A DNA stretch of 64,000 bases from Pseudomonas aylmerensis (lineage in GTDB: Bacteria; Pseudomonadota; Gammaproteobacteria; Pseudomonadales; Pseudomonadaceae), in assembly GCF_001702265.1 (NCBI RefSeq), contig NZ_MAUE01000017.1, positions 1 through 64,000 of the forward strand, written 5' to 3'. A program made the position numbers and the translations under genes. Shown here piece after piece: positions 38,155 to 47,719 of the stretch. The notes below the pieces were generated by a model. The model did not search any database and was not told where the DNA came from. It saw only the letters and a program-made list of their open reading frames with translations. Position 1 is the stretch's first letter, and every line of letters starts with the position of its first letter.

Positions 38155-40647
38155 TTATTGACGTGCGGCGACGACGGCTTCACCCACGGACTGCCAACTG
38201 CTGAAGTCGCTTTGGATATCCAGTTCGCTGGTGTCGAGCAGGGTCTGGCTGGAGAGTCGGGTGAGGGTGCAGGCTTGCCGGCAGCGCATGATCCAATCCA
38301 GTTGGTCCATGGACCTGACCATGCCTGAGGGCAAAGTCGCCGTGAGCACGCGCAGCTCGCGTTCGTCCCAGCCCAACCATTGACTCAGCTGGGCGTTGGG
38401 GTTTTGCGGACCGTTGTTGTTGGCACCCTGGAAAAACGCCAGGAGGCTGTCCTGTGCCAGGCCATACGTATCGCAGCAGTCTCTGAAACGCTGTAATAGG
38501 TAAAGCGTGCCCAGGTTCAGCTCGACCAGCGCCCCTTTCGTCATCTCGCTGTCCAGCCAATGAGGGTTGAGCAGCAATTGACGTAGCGACGTGCCGTTAA
38601 CCGGCAAGGACAACAATGTGGTGATGTCTGGAACCAGCAGGATCAGGTGTATCGGTGCCGGCTCAGGCTCAGGCAAGGGCATAAAATGTTGGCCGTAGTA
38701 GAGTTTCAGCTCATTGCTGTAGACGGCCGGCTCCGGGCTTTCCAGGAACTGTTGGATGCATGAGTGCGGCCCCTGTCTCAACAGGTCGACCCCGCGTTGT
38801 AGTGCCGGGCTGTCAGTAATGGGTTCCAGCAGCAATTGCTGGCGCAGCTGCGTCACGCTGGTACCGCAGGCCTTGAGCCACGTGACGGCCCAGTCCATTT
38901 GCATCAGCACATCGAGAAAATCCATCGGAGCGGCTTTCTTGATGCGTAATGTGGGGGTGACCAGCGACGCCCAGGTCGACGGGCCGAGCACGTCAGCCAG
39001 TTGTTTGCAGTGCAGGACAGAAAGGCCGAAGACTTGAGCGATCCGCGCTTGCCGATAGATCGCGGAGTACGTGGCAAGGTTTCGGGCGACAGGGGCCGGC
39101 GTGGCCTCGATGAGCAATTGCAGTGAATCCGGCGTGTCCCTCAACGTCAGCGCGGCGCAGAGTTGCTGGCGGGTGTGTGAATCGAAGGCCTGGTCGTCCA
39201 GCGGCAGTGGTTGCGAGGACACCGCTGTGCGGTTGAACACTTGATCGAACAGCGGCTGCTCATTGGCGCTGGCCTGAACGGGCAAACGATGCAGCCACGC
39301 GGAAAACTCCAATGGCTTAAGGGCGTAGTGCCGACTCAGGTAGCGGTAGACGCCTTGTGCGCGCAGGGTATTGGGGCTGATGCGCAGGCTCGAGTTGGCT
39401 GTGCCCTCACACTCCATGGCGCTGACGATCAAAGTGTCCAGCTCGGCGAAAGGCAGATTGACCCACTGTTGCAGGCGGATCATCCGTTGCATGCGATCAA
39501 ACCGGTCGTGCGAGGTATTCAGCAGTTGCGCGGTTTGCCTGCTGGTGGAGATGCCCTCCACAGTCATGGGCGGGTCACCAGTACCGTTGACGTAGCGCGC
39601 CCCAAAGGTCGGCAGTGTCTGGCCCTTGGTCGAGAGAGAGGCGTGGGGAGCGAAACTGTTTTGCGCCAACAGTGCCTGCAATTGGAGGCTGTTCAACGCC
39701 GTACTTTTCAAGAAGACGTCGAGGTTTTCCAGTGGGGTTGCCATCTGGGTCGGCGGTTTCCGAGGCCGGCCGTAGTAGATTTCATACAATGTGTCTTCCG
39801 GGACGAGTGATTGCGCCAAGAGCTTTTGCTGCTCCGGGCTCAGTTCACCCAGCAGCCGCTGGGTATTGGCATTGGGCTTTGTGACCGTGGCATAGCGTGC
39901 GCTGCTGGCGTCGTCAAACGGCACGCGTTTGCTGATTCGATAATTCAACTCACCCAGGGAATACCGGGTTCCCGAGAGTGCCAGCTGGCACTGGCGATGA
40001 TGATGGTGGTAAGGCAACGCCATGGGGTAGCGCGCTCTGCTGAGTTGTTGATGCAGGTCCTTATCCGGATGGTGGAGCTGGATCTGCATGTGCAACATCT
40101 CATCAATGAGTGTCAGCAGGGGGCGTTGAGAAAAGGTTGTGTCGTGGTCGATCAATAAGCGTCCCAGGTCCGGACGCCGTTGGCTCAACAGGATTTTTTT
40201 TTTACTGGTTGCCGCGGTTTTTTTTTCCAGTTGAGTTGCAAAAAGAAACAGCGTGCGCAGGTAGGCAACCGGTGAGTCGATAGCGGCGATGGCCTCCGGG
40301 TGGCAGACATTCCCCCAGTCCTCGTTGAGCGGGCTGGGCGCCTTTGAACCCAGGTCGCGCTTGCTGTGAGAGGGGGCAGGGCGCGGGCTCAATGATTGTT
40401 GGTCGTGCAGCCATTGCAACTGGGTGGCGTAGGACAGCGCATTTTCGTAGGCCTGGGCGCCATCGTCATCAGTGTATTGAGCCAATTGACGGATGAATTC
40501 GGCCTTGGGCTGGTCGACAATGTCGAAGACGCTGGTGAGGTTGAGTCTATTCAAGGCGGTACTCAAATCGACCCTCCCTGCGCCAGGAGTGACGGGGTGT
40601 TCCACCAGTTGCGCCAATAGCGGACTGCTTGGATTTGAGGTGTCCAT
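38155..40647 (-). CDS. tcaA: Tc toxin subunit A, N-terminal half (TcaA-like)
   Basis: An 830-residue helical protein related to the VRP1/SpvA-like N-terminal shell region of Tc A proteins: [21 protein letters not shown] is the conserved VRP1 stretch and [20 protein letters not shown] follows. Together with the downstream 1623-residue protein it makes about 2450 residues, the size of a single-chain TcdA, so the A subunit is split as in Photorhabdus TcaA/TcaB. Start ATG 40647 (MDTSNPSS) has GGAAGA about ten bases upstream; the frame is open to a TTG at 40740, but the extension is not family-like. It is the first gene of the minus-strand A-A-B operon. Confidence 0.9.
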   Translation of the reverse strand: MDTSNPSSPLLAQLVEHPVTPGAGRVDLSTALNRLNLTSVFDIVDQPKAEFIRQLAQYTDDDGAQAYENALSYATQLQWLHDQQSLSPRPAPSHSKRDLGSKAPSPLNEDWGNVCHPEAIAAIDSPVAYLRTLFLFATQLEKKTAATSKKKILLSQRRPDLGRLLIDHDTTFSQRPLLTLIDEMLHMQIQLHHPDKDLHQQLSRARYPMALPYHHHHRQCQLALSGTRYSLGELNYRISKRVPFDDASSARYATVTKPNANTQRLLGELSPEQQKLLAQSLVPEDTLYEIYYGRPRKPPTQMATPLENLDVFLKSTALNSLQLQALLAQNSFAPHASLSTKGQTLPTFGARYVNGTGDPPMTVEGISTSRQTAQLLNTSHDRFDRMQRMIRLQQWVNLPFAELDTLIVSAMECEGTANSSLRISPNTLRAQGVYRYLSRHYALKPLEFSAWLHRLPVQASANEQPLFDQVFNRTAVSSQPLPLDDQAFDSHTRQQLCAALTLRDTPDSLQLLIEATPAPVARNLATYSAIYRQARIAQVFGLSVLHCKQLADVLGPSTWASLVTPTLRIKKAAPMDFLDVLMQMDWAVTWLKACGTSVTQLRQQLLLEPITDSPALQRGVDLLRQGPHSCIQQFLESPEPAVYSNELKLYYGQHFMPLPEPEPAPIHLILLVPDITTLLSLPVNGTSLRQLLLNPHWLDSEMTKGALVELNLGTLYLLQRFRDCCDTYGLAQDSLLAFFQGANNNGPQNPNAQLSQWLGWDERELRVLTATLPSGMVRSMDQLDWIMRCRQACTLTRLSSQTLLDTSELDIQSDFSSWQSVGEAVVAARQ

Positions 40648-40816
40648 ATCAATCGATCTTCCAATAAAACTGTCCAAAGGCGGGTCCCATGGGCGACGCA
40701 AGACGCTATCACGCAGGTGGTCTGGGCCGAGGTCAGCCAATGCCGTGAGGGCGTCAAGGAAATATCGGTGATTGAGTGTCGATGCAGTCGCATCGGGGTT
40801 TTGCTAGAATCCGCAA

Positions 40817-40844
40817 CGCGCCGCCCAGTCGGCGCGTTTTTTTT
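40817..40844 (+). terminator. Rho-independent terminator between tcaA and trhO
   Basis: A seven-base GC stem (CGCGCCG/CGGCGCG, loop CCCAGT) followed by eight T. It points rightwards although the only plus-strand transcript arriving would come from the bolA/RHS side, and a promoter-like TAGAAT (40805-40810) lies just before it. It may be the original terminator of the bolA operon stranded by insertion of the Tc locus, or a leader attenuator for trhO. Confidence 0.82.
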
Positions 40845-40932
40845 GCGTTTACTGGCAGCTTGCGGCTCAAAGCCCGCAGCTGCCGACATCCGGTTCACCC
40901 CTTACGAGGGTAGCCACCTGGAGAGAACACCC

Positions 40933-41874
40933 ATGACTCAACCGATTGTCGTGGCGGCACTGTATAAGTTCGTCACCCTGGAAGATTACGTCGCCCTGCG
41001 CGAGCCATTGCTGCAGGCAATGGTCGACAATGGCATCAAAGGCACCTTGCTGATCGCCGAAGAAGGCATCAACGGCACCGTTTCCGGCAGCCGCGAAGGC
41101 ATTGACGGGCTGATGGCGTGGCTGAAGAAAGATCCACGCATGGTCGACATCGACCACAAGGAATCGTACTGCGACGACCAGCCGTTCTATCGCACCAAGG
41201 TCAAGCTCAAGAAAGAGATCGTGACCCTGGGTGTCGAAGGCGTCGACCCGAACAAAAAAGTCGGTACCTACGTTGATCCACAAGACTGGAACGCGCTGAT
41301 CAGCGATCCGGAAGTGCTGTTGATCGACACGCGTAACGACTACGAAGTATCGATTGGCACCTTTGAAGGCGCAATCGATCCGAAAACCACCAGTTTTCGC
41401 GAATTTCCCGACTACATCAAAGCCAACTTCGACCCTGCCAAGCACAAGAAAGTCGCGATGTTCTGCACCGGCGGCATTCGTTGCGAGAAGGCCTCGAGCT
41501 ATATGCTCAGCGAAGGGTTCGATGAGGTCTACCATCTCAAGGGCGGCATCCTGAAGTACCTCGAAGAGGTGCCCCAGGCAGAAACCAAATGGCAGGGCGA
41601 CTGCTTTGTGTTCGACAATCGCGTGACTGTGCGCCACGACTTGAGCGAAGGCGACTACGATCAATGTCATGCCTGCCGCACACCGGTGAGCGTAGAAGAC
41701 CGCGCGTCCGAGCACTATGTGGCCGGCATCAGTTGTCCACATTGCTGGGATAAGCTGCCGGAGAAGACCCGTCGCAGCGCGATCGACCGGCAAAAGCAGA
41801 TCGAGCTGGCCAAGGCCCGCAACATGCCGCACCCGATTGGCTTCAACTATAAGCAAACCCCTTCCGAGGCCTGA
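40933..41874 (+). CDS. trhO: tRNA uridine(34) hydroxylase, rhodanese family (TrhO/YceA)
   Basis: A 313-residue protein with an acylphosphatase-like N-terminal domain ([30 protein letters not shown]) and a rhodanese domain carrying the active-site loop [11 protein letters not shown], Cys178 being the first cysteine. The C-terminal part has zinc-like cysteines ([15 protein letters not shown]). TrhO catalyses oxygen-dependent formation of ho5U34 in tRNA. Start ATG 40933 follows GGAGAGAACACCC. A 72-codon upstream open extension crosses the terminator and is rejected. The DsbA-like gene follows after 3 bp. Confidence 0.95.
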   Translation: MTQPIVVAALYKFVTLEDYVALREPLLQAMVDNGIKGTLLIAEEGINGTVSGSREGIDGLMAWLKKDPRMVDIDHKESYCDDQPFYRTKVKLKKEIVTLGVEGVDPNKKVGTYVDPQDWNALISDPEVLLIDTRNDYEVSIGTFEGAIDPKTTSFREFPDYIKANFDPAKHKKVAMFCTGGIRCEKASSYMLSEGFDEVYHLKGGILKYLEEVPQAETKWQGDCFVFDNRVTVRHDLSEGDYDQCHACRTPVSVEDRASEHYVAGISCPHCWDKLPEKTRRSAIDRQKQIELAKARNMPHPIGFNYKQTPSEA

Positions 41875-41877
41875 CCC

Positions 41878-42513
41878 ATGTCCGCGCGCCTGCTCTATGT
41901 AATGGACCCGATGTGTTCCTGGTGCTGGGGCTTTGCCCCGGTGGCGCAGGCGTTGGTAGAGCAGGCCCAGGCGGCCGGGGTGGAACTGCACCTGGTGGTG
42001 GGCGGCTTGCGCACCGGCAGCGGCGCGGCGCTGGAACCGACCACCCGGCGCTACATCCTGGAGCACTGGCAGGCCGTCACCGATGCCACCGGCCAGCCGT
42101 TCAAGCGCGAAGGTGCGTTGCCCGACGGTTTTGTCTATGACACCGAGCCCGCCTGTCGCGCCATCGTCACCGCGCGCAGCCTGGCGCCGGATTGCGCGTG
42201 GACACTGCTGGGGCTGATCCAGCGCGCGTTTTATGTCGAGGGTCGCGATGTGACCCTCGCCAGCGTGCTGGTGGAGCTGGCCGAGCAGGCCGGCATCCCG
42301 CGCATCGAGTTTGCCGGTGCGTTCGACCGTGCCGAGCAGCACGCCGCGACCGCCGCCGATTTCACCTGGGTCCAGGATTTGGGCATCGCCGGTTTCCCGA
42401 CGCTGCTGGCCGAACGCAATGGCCAGCTCGCGTTGCTGACCAACGGCTACCAGCCGCTGTCGGAACTGTCGCCCTTGCTCGCCCGTTGGCTGGAGCGAGC
42501 TGCCTGTGTATGA
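41878..42513 (+). CDS. DsbA/FrnE-family thioredoxin-fold protein
   Basis: A 211-residue thioredoxin-fold protein with a CSWCW redox motif (Cys13, Cys16) right after the first strand and the cis-proline region GIAGFPTLLAERNG near residue 178. There is no signal peptide, so it is probably a cytoplasmic FrnE/2-hydroxychromene-isomerase-type protein rather than periplasmic DsbA. It starts 3 bp after trhO and overlaps the ABC transporter start by eight bases, indicating a three-gene operon with translational coupling. The substrate is unknown. Confidence 0.88.
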   Translation: MSARLLYVMDPMCSWCWGFAPVAQALVEQAQAAGVELHLVVGGLRTGSGAALEPTTRRYILEHWQAVTDATGQPFKREGALPDGFVYDTEPACRAIVTARSLAPDCAWTLLGLIQRAFYVEGRDVTLASVLVELAEQAGIPRIEFAGAFDRAEQHAATAADFTWVQDLGIAGFPTLLAERNGQLALLTNGYQPLSELSPLLARWLERAACV

Positions 42514-44320
42514 CCGGCCCGATGAGCAACCCAAACGCGTCGACCGACTGACCTGGGCGGAAATTCGCCGCCTGGCCTTGCGGCACCGTAAATCCCTGTG
42601 GATCGCCAATGGCGTTGCCGTGCTGGCGACCCTGTGCAGCGTGCCCATTCCCTTGCTGTTGCCGTTGCTGGTGGACGAAGTGTTGCTGGGCCACGGCGAT
42701 GCCGCGCTCAAGGTGATGAACCATGCGCTGCCCCTGGGCTGGCAGAAAGCAGCCGGTTATATCGGCCTGATGCTGCTGGTGACGCTGACGCTGCGGTGCG
42801 GCGCCCTGGTGTTCAACGTGGTGCAGGCGCGCTTGTTTGCGCGGCTGGCCAAGGACATCGTGTACCGCATCCGCGTGCGCCTGATCGAACGCCTCAAGCG
42901 CATCTCCCTGGGCGAGTACGAAAGCCTGGGCAGCGGCACGGTGACCACGCACCTGGTCACCGACCTGGACACCCTGGACAAGTTCGTCGGCGAAACCCTC
43001 AGCCGCTTCCTGGTGGCCATGCTCACGCTGGTCGGCACCTCGGCCATCCTGGTGTGGATGCATTGGCAACTGGCCTTGCTGATCCTGCTGTTCAACCCGC
43101 TGGTGATCTACGCCACGGTGCAATTGGGCAAGCGCGTCAAACACCTGAAGAAGCTCGAAAACGACAGCACCTCGCGCTTCACCCAGGCGCTGACCGAAAC
43201 CCTGGACGCGATCCAGGAAGTACGCGCCGGCAACCGCCAGGGCTTCTTCCTCGGACGCCTTGGCCAGCGCGCCCAGGAAGTGCGTGACTACGCGATCAAT
43301 TCGCAATGGAAAAGCGACGCGTCCAGCCGCGCCAGTGGCTTGCTGTTCCAGTTCGGTATCGACATCTTCCGGGCGGCGGCGATGCTGACGGTGCTGTTTT
43401 CCGACCTTTCCATCGGCCAGATGCTCGCGGTATTCAGCTACTTGTGGTTCATGATCGGCCCGGTGGAGCAACTGCTCAACCTGCAATACGCCTACTACGC
43501 TGCGGGTGGCGCGCTGACGCGGATCAACGAGCTGCTGGCGCGTGCCGACGAGCCGCAATATGCGGGCGGCGAAGACCCGTTCAGCGGCCGCGAAACCGTC
43601 GGCATCGAAGTCCGCGGCCTGGACTTCGGCTATGGCGATGACCTGGTGCTCAACCAGTTGAACCTTGCCATCGCTCCCGGTGAAAAGGTCGCGATTGTCG
43701 GTGCCAGCGGCGGCGGCAAAAGTACCCTGGTGCAGTTGCTGCTCGGGCTGTACACGCCGCAGGCCGGCAGTATCCGTTTCGGCGGAGCGACCCAGCAGGC
43801 CATCGGCCTGGAGACCATTCGCGAGAACGTCGCGGTGGTGCTGCAACACCCGGCGCTGTTCAACGACACCGTTCGGGCCAACCTGACGATGGGGCGTGAG
43901 CGCACTGACCAGGCCTGCTGGCAGGCGCTGGAAATTGCCCAGTTGGACGCCACCGTCAAAGCCCTGCCGCAGGGTCTGGACAGTGTGGTGGGGCGCTCTG
44001 GCGTGCGCTTTTCCGGCGGACAGCGCCAGCGCCTGGCGATCGCGCGCATGGTCCTCGCCGAGCCGAAAGTGGTGATCCTCGACGAAGCGACCTCCGCCCT
44101 CGATGCCGCCACCGAATACAACCTGCACCAGGCGCTGGCGCGGTTTCTCAGCGGCCGTACTACACTGATCATTGCTCACCGTTTGTCGGCGGTTAAGCAA
44201 GCGGATCGAGTATTAGTGTTCGACGGCGGTCATATTGCTGAGGACGGCGATCATCAGCAGTTGATTGCCGATGGCGGCCTGTACGCCAAGCTATATGGAC
44301 ACTTGCAGCAAGTGCGTTGA
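42506..44320 (+). CDS. ABC half-transporter, permease-ATPase fusion (exporter type)
   Basis: A 604-residue ABC exporter half. An N-terminal six-helix membrane domain (about residues 35-320) is followed by an ATPase with Walker A GASGGGKST (from 399, Lys405), signature SGGQRQR (about 503) and Walker B VVILDEATSALD (Asp526, Glu527). It would act as a homodimer, MsbA/LmrA-like; the exported substrate is not evident. The start is GTG 42506, which overlaps the end of the DsbA-like gene. It is the last gene of the trhO operon; about 70 bp later the GGDEF-EAL gene begins. Confidence 0.93.
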   Translation: MYDRPDEQPKRVDRLTWAEIRRLALRHRKSLWIANGVAVLATLCSVPIPLLLPLLVDEVLLGHGDAALKVMNHALPLGWQKAAGYIGLMLLVTLTLRCGALVFNVVQARLFARLAKDIVYRIRVRLIERLKRISLGEYESLGSGTVTTHLVTDLDTLDKFVGETLSRFLVAMLTLVGTSAILVWMHWQLALLILLFNPLVIYATVQLGKRVKHLKKLENDSTSRFTQALTETLDAIQEVRAGNRQGFFLGRLGQRAQEVRDYAINSQWKSDASSRASGLLFQFGIDIFRAAAMLTVLFSDLSIGQMLAVFSYLWFMIGPVEQLLNLQYAYYAAGGALTRINELLARADEPQYAGGEDPFSGRETVGIEVRGLDFGYGDDLVLNQLNLAIAPGEKVAIVGASGGGKSTLVQLLLGLYTPQAGSIRFGGATQQAIGLETIRENVAVVLQHPALFNDTVRANLTMGRERTDQACWQALEIAQLDATVKALPQGLDSVVGRSGVRFSGGQRQRLAIARMVLAEPKVVILDEATSALDAATEYNLHQALARFLSGRTTLIIAHRLSAVKQADRVLVFDGGHIAEDGDHQQLIADGGLYAKLYGHLQQVR

Positions 44321-44391
44321 TTTAGCCTAGGCTTAGCTATCGGAAGCGGATTTTCGCGTGCGTATTGGGCAGTGCATGTGTAAGGGACTTC

Positions 44392-46854
44392 ATGAAGCAA
44401 AAGCGGACTCTCGGAACGCCTCGGCTGTTGGGCATTGTGTGGCCCTTCATCGCCGTCGTTCTGTTTCAGGCATTGTTGGGCTGCGTCAGTCTCTACGTGC
44501 TTTCGGCGGTACGCGGCTACGTGGCCGGTGAAAGCCTGTGGTCGAAGGGCCAGAAAGACGCGATCTACTACCTGACGCTCTACGCCGACAACCGTGACGA
44601 ATCCACCTATCTCAAGTATCAGCAGGCGATTGCCGTGCCCCAGGGCGGGCATGAGCTGCGCATCGCCCTGGATCGGCCCACGCCCGATCTTGCTGCCGCC
44701 CGCCTGGGCATCCTCAAGGGCGGCAACCATCCCGATGACGTCTCCAGCCTGATCTGGCTGTACCTCAATTTCCGGCATTTCAGCTACCTGGAAAAAGCCA
44801 TCGAGCTGTGGACGGTGGGCGATGGCTACCTGATGCAGCTCGATGACCTGGCCCGGGAGATGCATCAGGCGATCCGCCGTGACCAGGTCAACGCCAATGA
44901 TGTGCGCCAATGGAAGGCGCACATCATTGCCATCAACGAAGGCGTGACACCCGCCGCCAAGGCGTTCAGCGACGCGTTGGGCGAAGGCTCGCGGATGATC
45001 CTGCGGCTGCTGCTGATCACCAACCTGACCACGGCCCTGGGCTTGATCGTGCTGGCGCTGTTGCGTACCCACAAGCTCCTGGCCCAGCGCCATGCCTTTG
45101 CCGATGCGCTGCAGGAAGAGAAGGAGCGGGCGCAGATCACCCTGGAGTCGATTGGCGATGGCGTGATCACCACCGACGTCGAAGGCAGCATCACCTACCT
45201 GAACCCGGCGGCCGAGGCGCTGACCCATTGGAACACGGCGCAGGCTCAGGGCCTGCCGCTGGCGGCGTTGTTCAACCTGCTGGATGACAATGCCCAGCCC
45301 GACGGTTTCACCTTGATCGAGCACATCGTCAAGGGCCAGCTCAGCAGCGGCAGCGAGCATTCGAAAACAATCCAGCGCCTGGACGGCAGCACCGTTTCGG
45401 TCAACCTGGTGGGCGCGCCGATCCGCAGCGCGAGCAAGGTCACGGGCGCGGTGCTGGTGCTGCACGACATGACCCAGGAGCGCCAGTACATCGCCAACCT
45501 GTCGTGGCAGGCAACCCATGACGCCCTGACCGGCCTGGCCAACCGCCGCGAGTTCGAGTTCCGCCTGGAGCAGGTGCTGCACCCTGCCGGGGGCGCGCAG
45601 AGCGGGCGGCATGCGTTGATGTTTCTCGACCTGGACCAGTTCAAACTGGTCAACGACACCTGCGGCCATGCGGCGGGTGACGAGCTGTTGCGGCATATCT
45701 GCGCACTGTTGCAGTCGGACCTGCGCGAAGGCGACACCCTGGCCCGCCTGGGCGGCGATGAGTTCGGCATCCTGCTGGAGAACTGCCCGGCACCGGTGGC
45801 GGAAAAAATCGCCGAGAGCCTGCGTCATACCGTGCAAAGCCTGCATTTCGTCTGGAAGGGCCGGCCGTTCATGACCACCGTCAGCATCGGCCTGGTGCAC
45901 ATCGGGCACACGCCGACCACCCTTGAAACGTCGCTGCGGGCGGCTGACATGGCGTGCTACATGGCCAAGGAAAAAGGCCGCAATCGCGTGCAGGTGTACC
46001 ACGCCGATGACTCGGAACTGTCGGTGCGCTTTGGCGAAATGGCCTGGGTGCAGCGGCTGCACATGGCGTTGGAAGAAAACCGCTTCTGCCTGTACGCCCA
46101 GGAAATCATGCCGCTGGGGCAAACTGACGGCGGCAACGGGCATATAGAAATCCTGCTGCGCCTGCACGATGAGGGCGGGCGCATCATCCTGCCGGACAGC
46201 TTTATCCCGGCGGCCGAGCGCTACGGTCTGATGACTTCCCTGGACCGCTGGGTGGTCGAGAATGTCTTCAAGCTGATTGCCGCCTGCATGCATGAACGTC
46301 CGGGGCGTCCGATGGCCATGTGTGCGATCAATCTGTCAGGCATTACTATCGGTGATGATGACTTCCTCGGATTCTTGCGTGAGAAATTTCATACTTACAG
46401 TATTCCGCCCAGCATGATCTGTTTTGAAATTACTGAAACCAGTGCAATTGCAAACTTGGGCAGTGCGATCCGCTTTATTAATGAACTCAAGGCCTTAGGC
46501 TGTCATTTCTCGCTGGATGACTTCTGCGCCGGAATGTCCTCATTCGCTTATCTCAAACATTTACCTGTAGACTTCCTGAAGATCGATGGAAGTTTCGTAA
46601 AGGATATGCTGGACGACCCGATTAACCGCGCGATGGTTGAAGTGATCAATCACATTGGCCACGTCATGGGTAAGCGCACAATTGCAGAGTTTGTTGAAAC
46701 ACCGCACATCGAACAGGCGTTGCTCGAGATCGGGGTGGATTACGCTCAGGGTTACCTGATCGAACGACCGCAGTTGTTTACCTTTGATAGTCTGCAGTGT
46801 CGACCTTCGCGGCCGCAGCCCCTGTTATTCAAGGCGCCCGGCACATTCCGCTGA
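44392..46854 (+). CDS. Membrane GGDEF-EAL protein with PAS domain
   Basis: An 820-residue c-di-GMP enzyme anchored by two membrane segments (about 14-38 and 204-226) around a periplasmic helical sensor. A PAS domain (GDGVITTDVEGSITYLNPAA) is followed by GGDEF (454-458) with an intact inhibitory RxxD site (Arg445, Asp448), and an EAL domain whose ExLxR motif reads EILLR (Glu586) and whose metal motif is Asp709-Asp710 in DDFCAG. Synthesis and degradation activities could both be present. RBS AAGGGACTTC precedes ATG 44392. The 3' third is less GC-rich than the rest. It is followed by the TenA-like gene after 44 bp. Confidence 0.94.
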   Translation: MKQKRTLGTPRLLGIVWPFIAVVLFQALLGCVSLYVLSAVRGYVAGESLWSKGQKDAIYYLTLYADNRDESTYLKYQQAIAVPQGGHELRIALDRPTPDLAAARLGILKGGNHPDDVSSLIWLYLNFRHFSYLEKAIELWTVGDGYLMQLDDLAREMHQAIRRDQVNANDVRQWKAHIIAINEGVTPAAKAFSDALGEGSRMILRLLLITNLTTALGLIVLALLRTHKLLAQRHAFADALQEEKERAQITLESIGDGVITTDVEGSITYLNPAAEALTHWNTAQAQGLPLAALFNLLDDNAQPDGFTLIEHIVKGQLSSGSEHSKTIQRLDGSTVSVNLVGAPIRSASKVTGAVLVLHDMTQERQYIANLSWQATHDALTGLANRREFEFRLEQVLHPAGGAQSGRHALMFLDLDQFKLVNDTCGHAAGDELLRHICALLQSDLREGDTLARLGGDEFGILLENCPAPVAEKIAESLRHTVQSLHFVWKGRPFMTTVSIGLVHIGHTPTTLETSLRAADMACYMAKEKGRNRVQVYHADDSELSVRFGEMAWVQRLHMALEENRFCLYAQEIMPLGQTDGGNGHIEILLRLHDEGGRIILPDSFIPAAERYGLMTSLDRWVVENVFKLIAACMHERPGRPMAMCAINLSGITIGDDDFLGFLREKFHTYSIPPSMICFEITETSAIANLGSAIRFINELKALGCHFSLDDFCAGMSSFAYLKHLPVDFLKIDGSFVKDMLDDPINRAMVEVINHIGHVMGKRTIAEFVETPHIEQALLEIGVDYAQGYLIERPQLFTFDSLQCRPSRPQPLLFKAPGTFR

Positions 46855-46898
46855 AACCTTTGCTGGTCTGTACATCACACTTAAAAAGGAGCCCGACA

Positions 46899-47699
46899 GT
46901 GATCGACACATTCAACAGAACCGGCCCGCTTATGGAAGCCTCGAGTTACCCCGCCTGGGCGCAACAACTGATCCAGGACTGTAGCGAGAGCAAGCGGCGC
47001 GTTGTCGAACACGAACTGTACCAGCGCATGCGCGATAACACGCTCAGCGCCAAGACCCTGCGTCACTACCTGATCGGTGGCTGGCCCGTGGTAGAACAGT
47101 TTGCCTTGTACATGGCACAGAACCTCACCAAGACCAAGTTTGCCCGCCATCCTGGGGAGGATATGGCGCGACGCTGGCTGATGCGCAACATTCGCGTGGA
47201 ACTGAACCACGCCGATTATTGGGTGCATTGGGCCCGTGCGCATGGCGTCAGCCTCGAAGAACTGCAGGCGCAGAACGTGCCGCCGGAGCTGCACGCGCTC
47301 AGCCATTGGTGCTGGCACACCAGCTCGGCCGATTCGCTGATCGTGGCCATCGCCGCGACCAACTACGCGATCGAGGGGGCGACCGGGGAGTGGTCGGCGG
47401 TGGTGTGTTCCACCGGTGTCTACGCGGCGGCTTTCCCCGAGGAAGACCGCAAGCGCGCGATGAAGTGGCTGAAGATGCATGCCCAGTACGATGACGCCCA
47501 CCCGTGGGAGGCGCTGGAAATCATCTGCACCCTGGCCGGCATGAACCCCAGCAAAGCCTTGCAGGTTGAGCTGCGCCAGGCCGTGTGCAAGAGCTACGAC
47601 TACATGTACCTGTTCCTGGAAAGCTGCATGCGCCTGGAGAAGGAAAAGCCGGCGGTGCTGGTGCGTGAGCGCCCGGCGCGGGTGGCCAGCGAAGCCTGA
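46899..47699 (+). CDS. TenA/PqqC-like haem-oxygenase-fold protein
   Basis: A 266-residue all-helical protein of the TenA/PqqC/CADD superfamily (LRHYLIGGWPVVEQFALYMAQ, RVELNHADYWVHWA, NYAIEGATGEWSAVV). Histidine and glutamate residues spaced across the helices suggest an iron-containing redox enzyme rather than the thiaminase TenA, but this is inference. The start is GTG 46899, chosen for its strong AAAAAGGAG site eight bases upstream; ATG 46932 is an alternative. It may be cotranscribed with the upstream GGDEF-EAL gene. It converges on a second diguanylate cyclase. Confidence 0.85.
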   Translation: MIDTFNRTGPLMEASSYPAWAQQLIQDCSESKRRVVEHELYQRMRDNTLSAKTLRHYLIGGWPVVEQFALYMAQNLTKTKFARHPGEDMARRWLMRNIRVELNHADYWVHWARAHGVSLEELQAQNVPPELHALSHWCWHTSSADSLIVAIAATNYAIEGATGEWSAVVCSTGVYAAAFPEEDRKRAMKWLKMHAQYDDAHPWEALEIICTLAGMNPSKALQVELRQAVCKSYDYMYLFLESCMRLEKEKPAVLVRERPARVASEA

Positions 47700-47719
47700 T
47701 GTAACGGCGGTGGTGGGGG

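Noticed and set aside
40717..40932. An N-terminal extension of TrhO
   Set aside because: It would read through a strong terminator hairpin and lacks homology; ATG 40933 has a good RBS and matches the family start.
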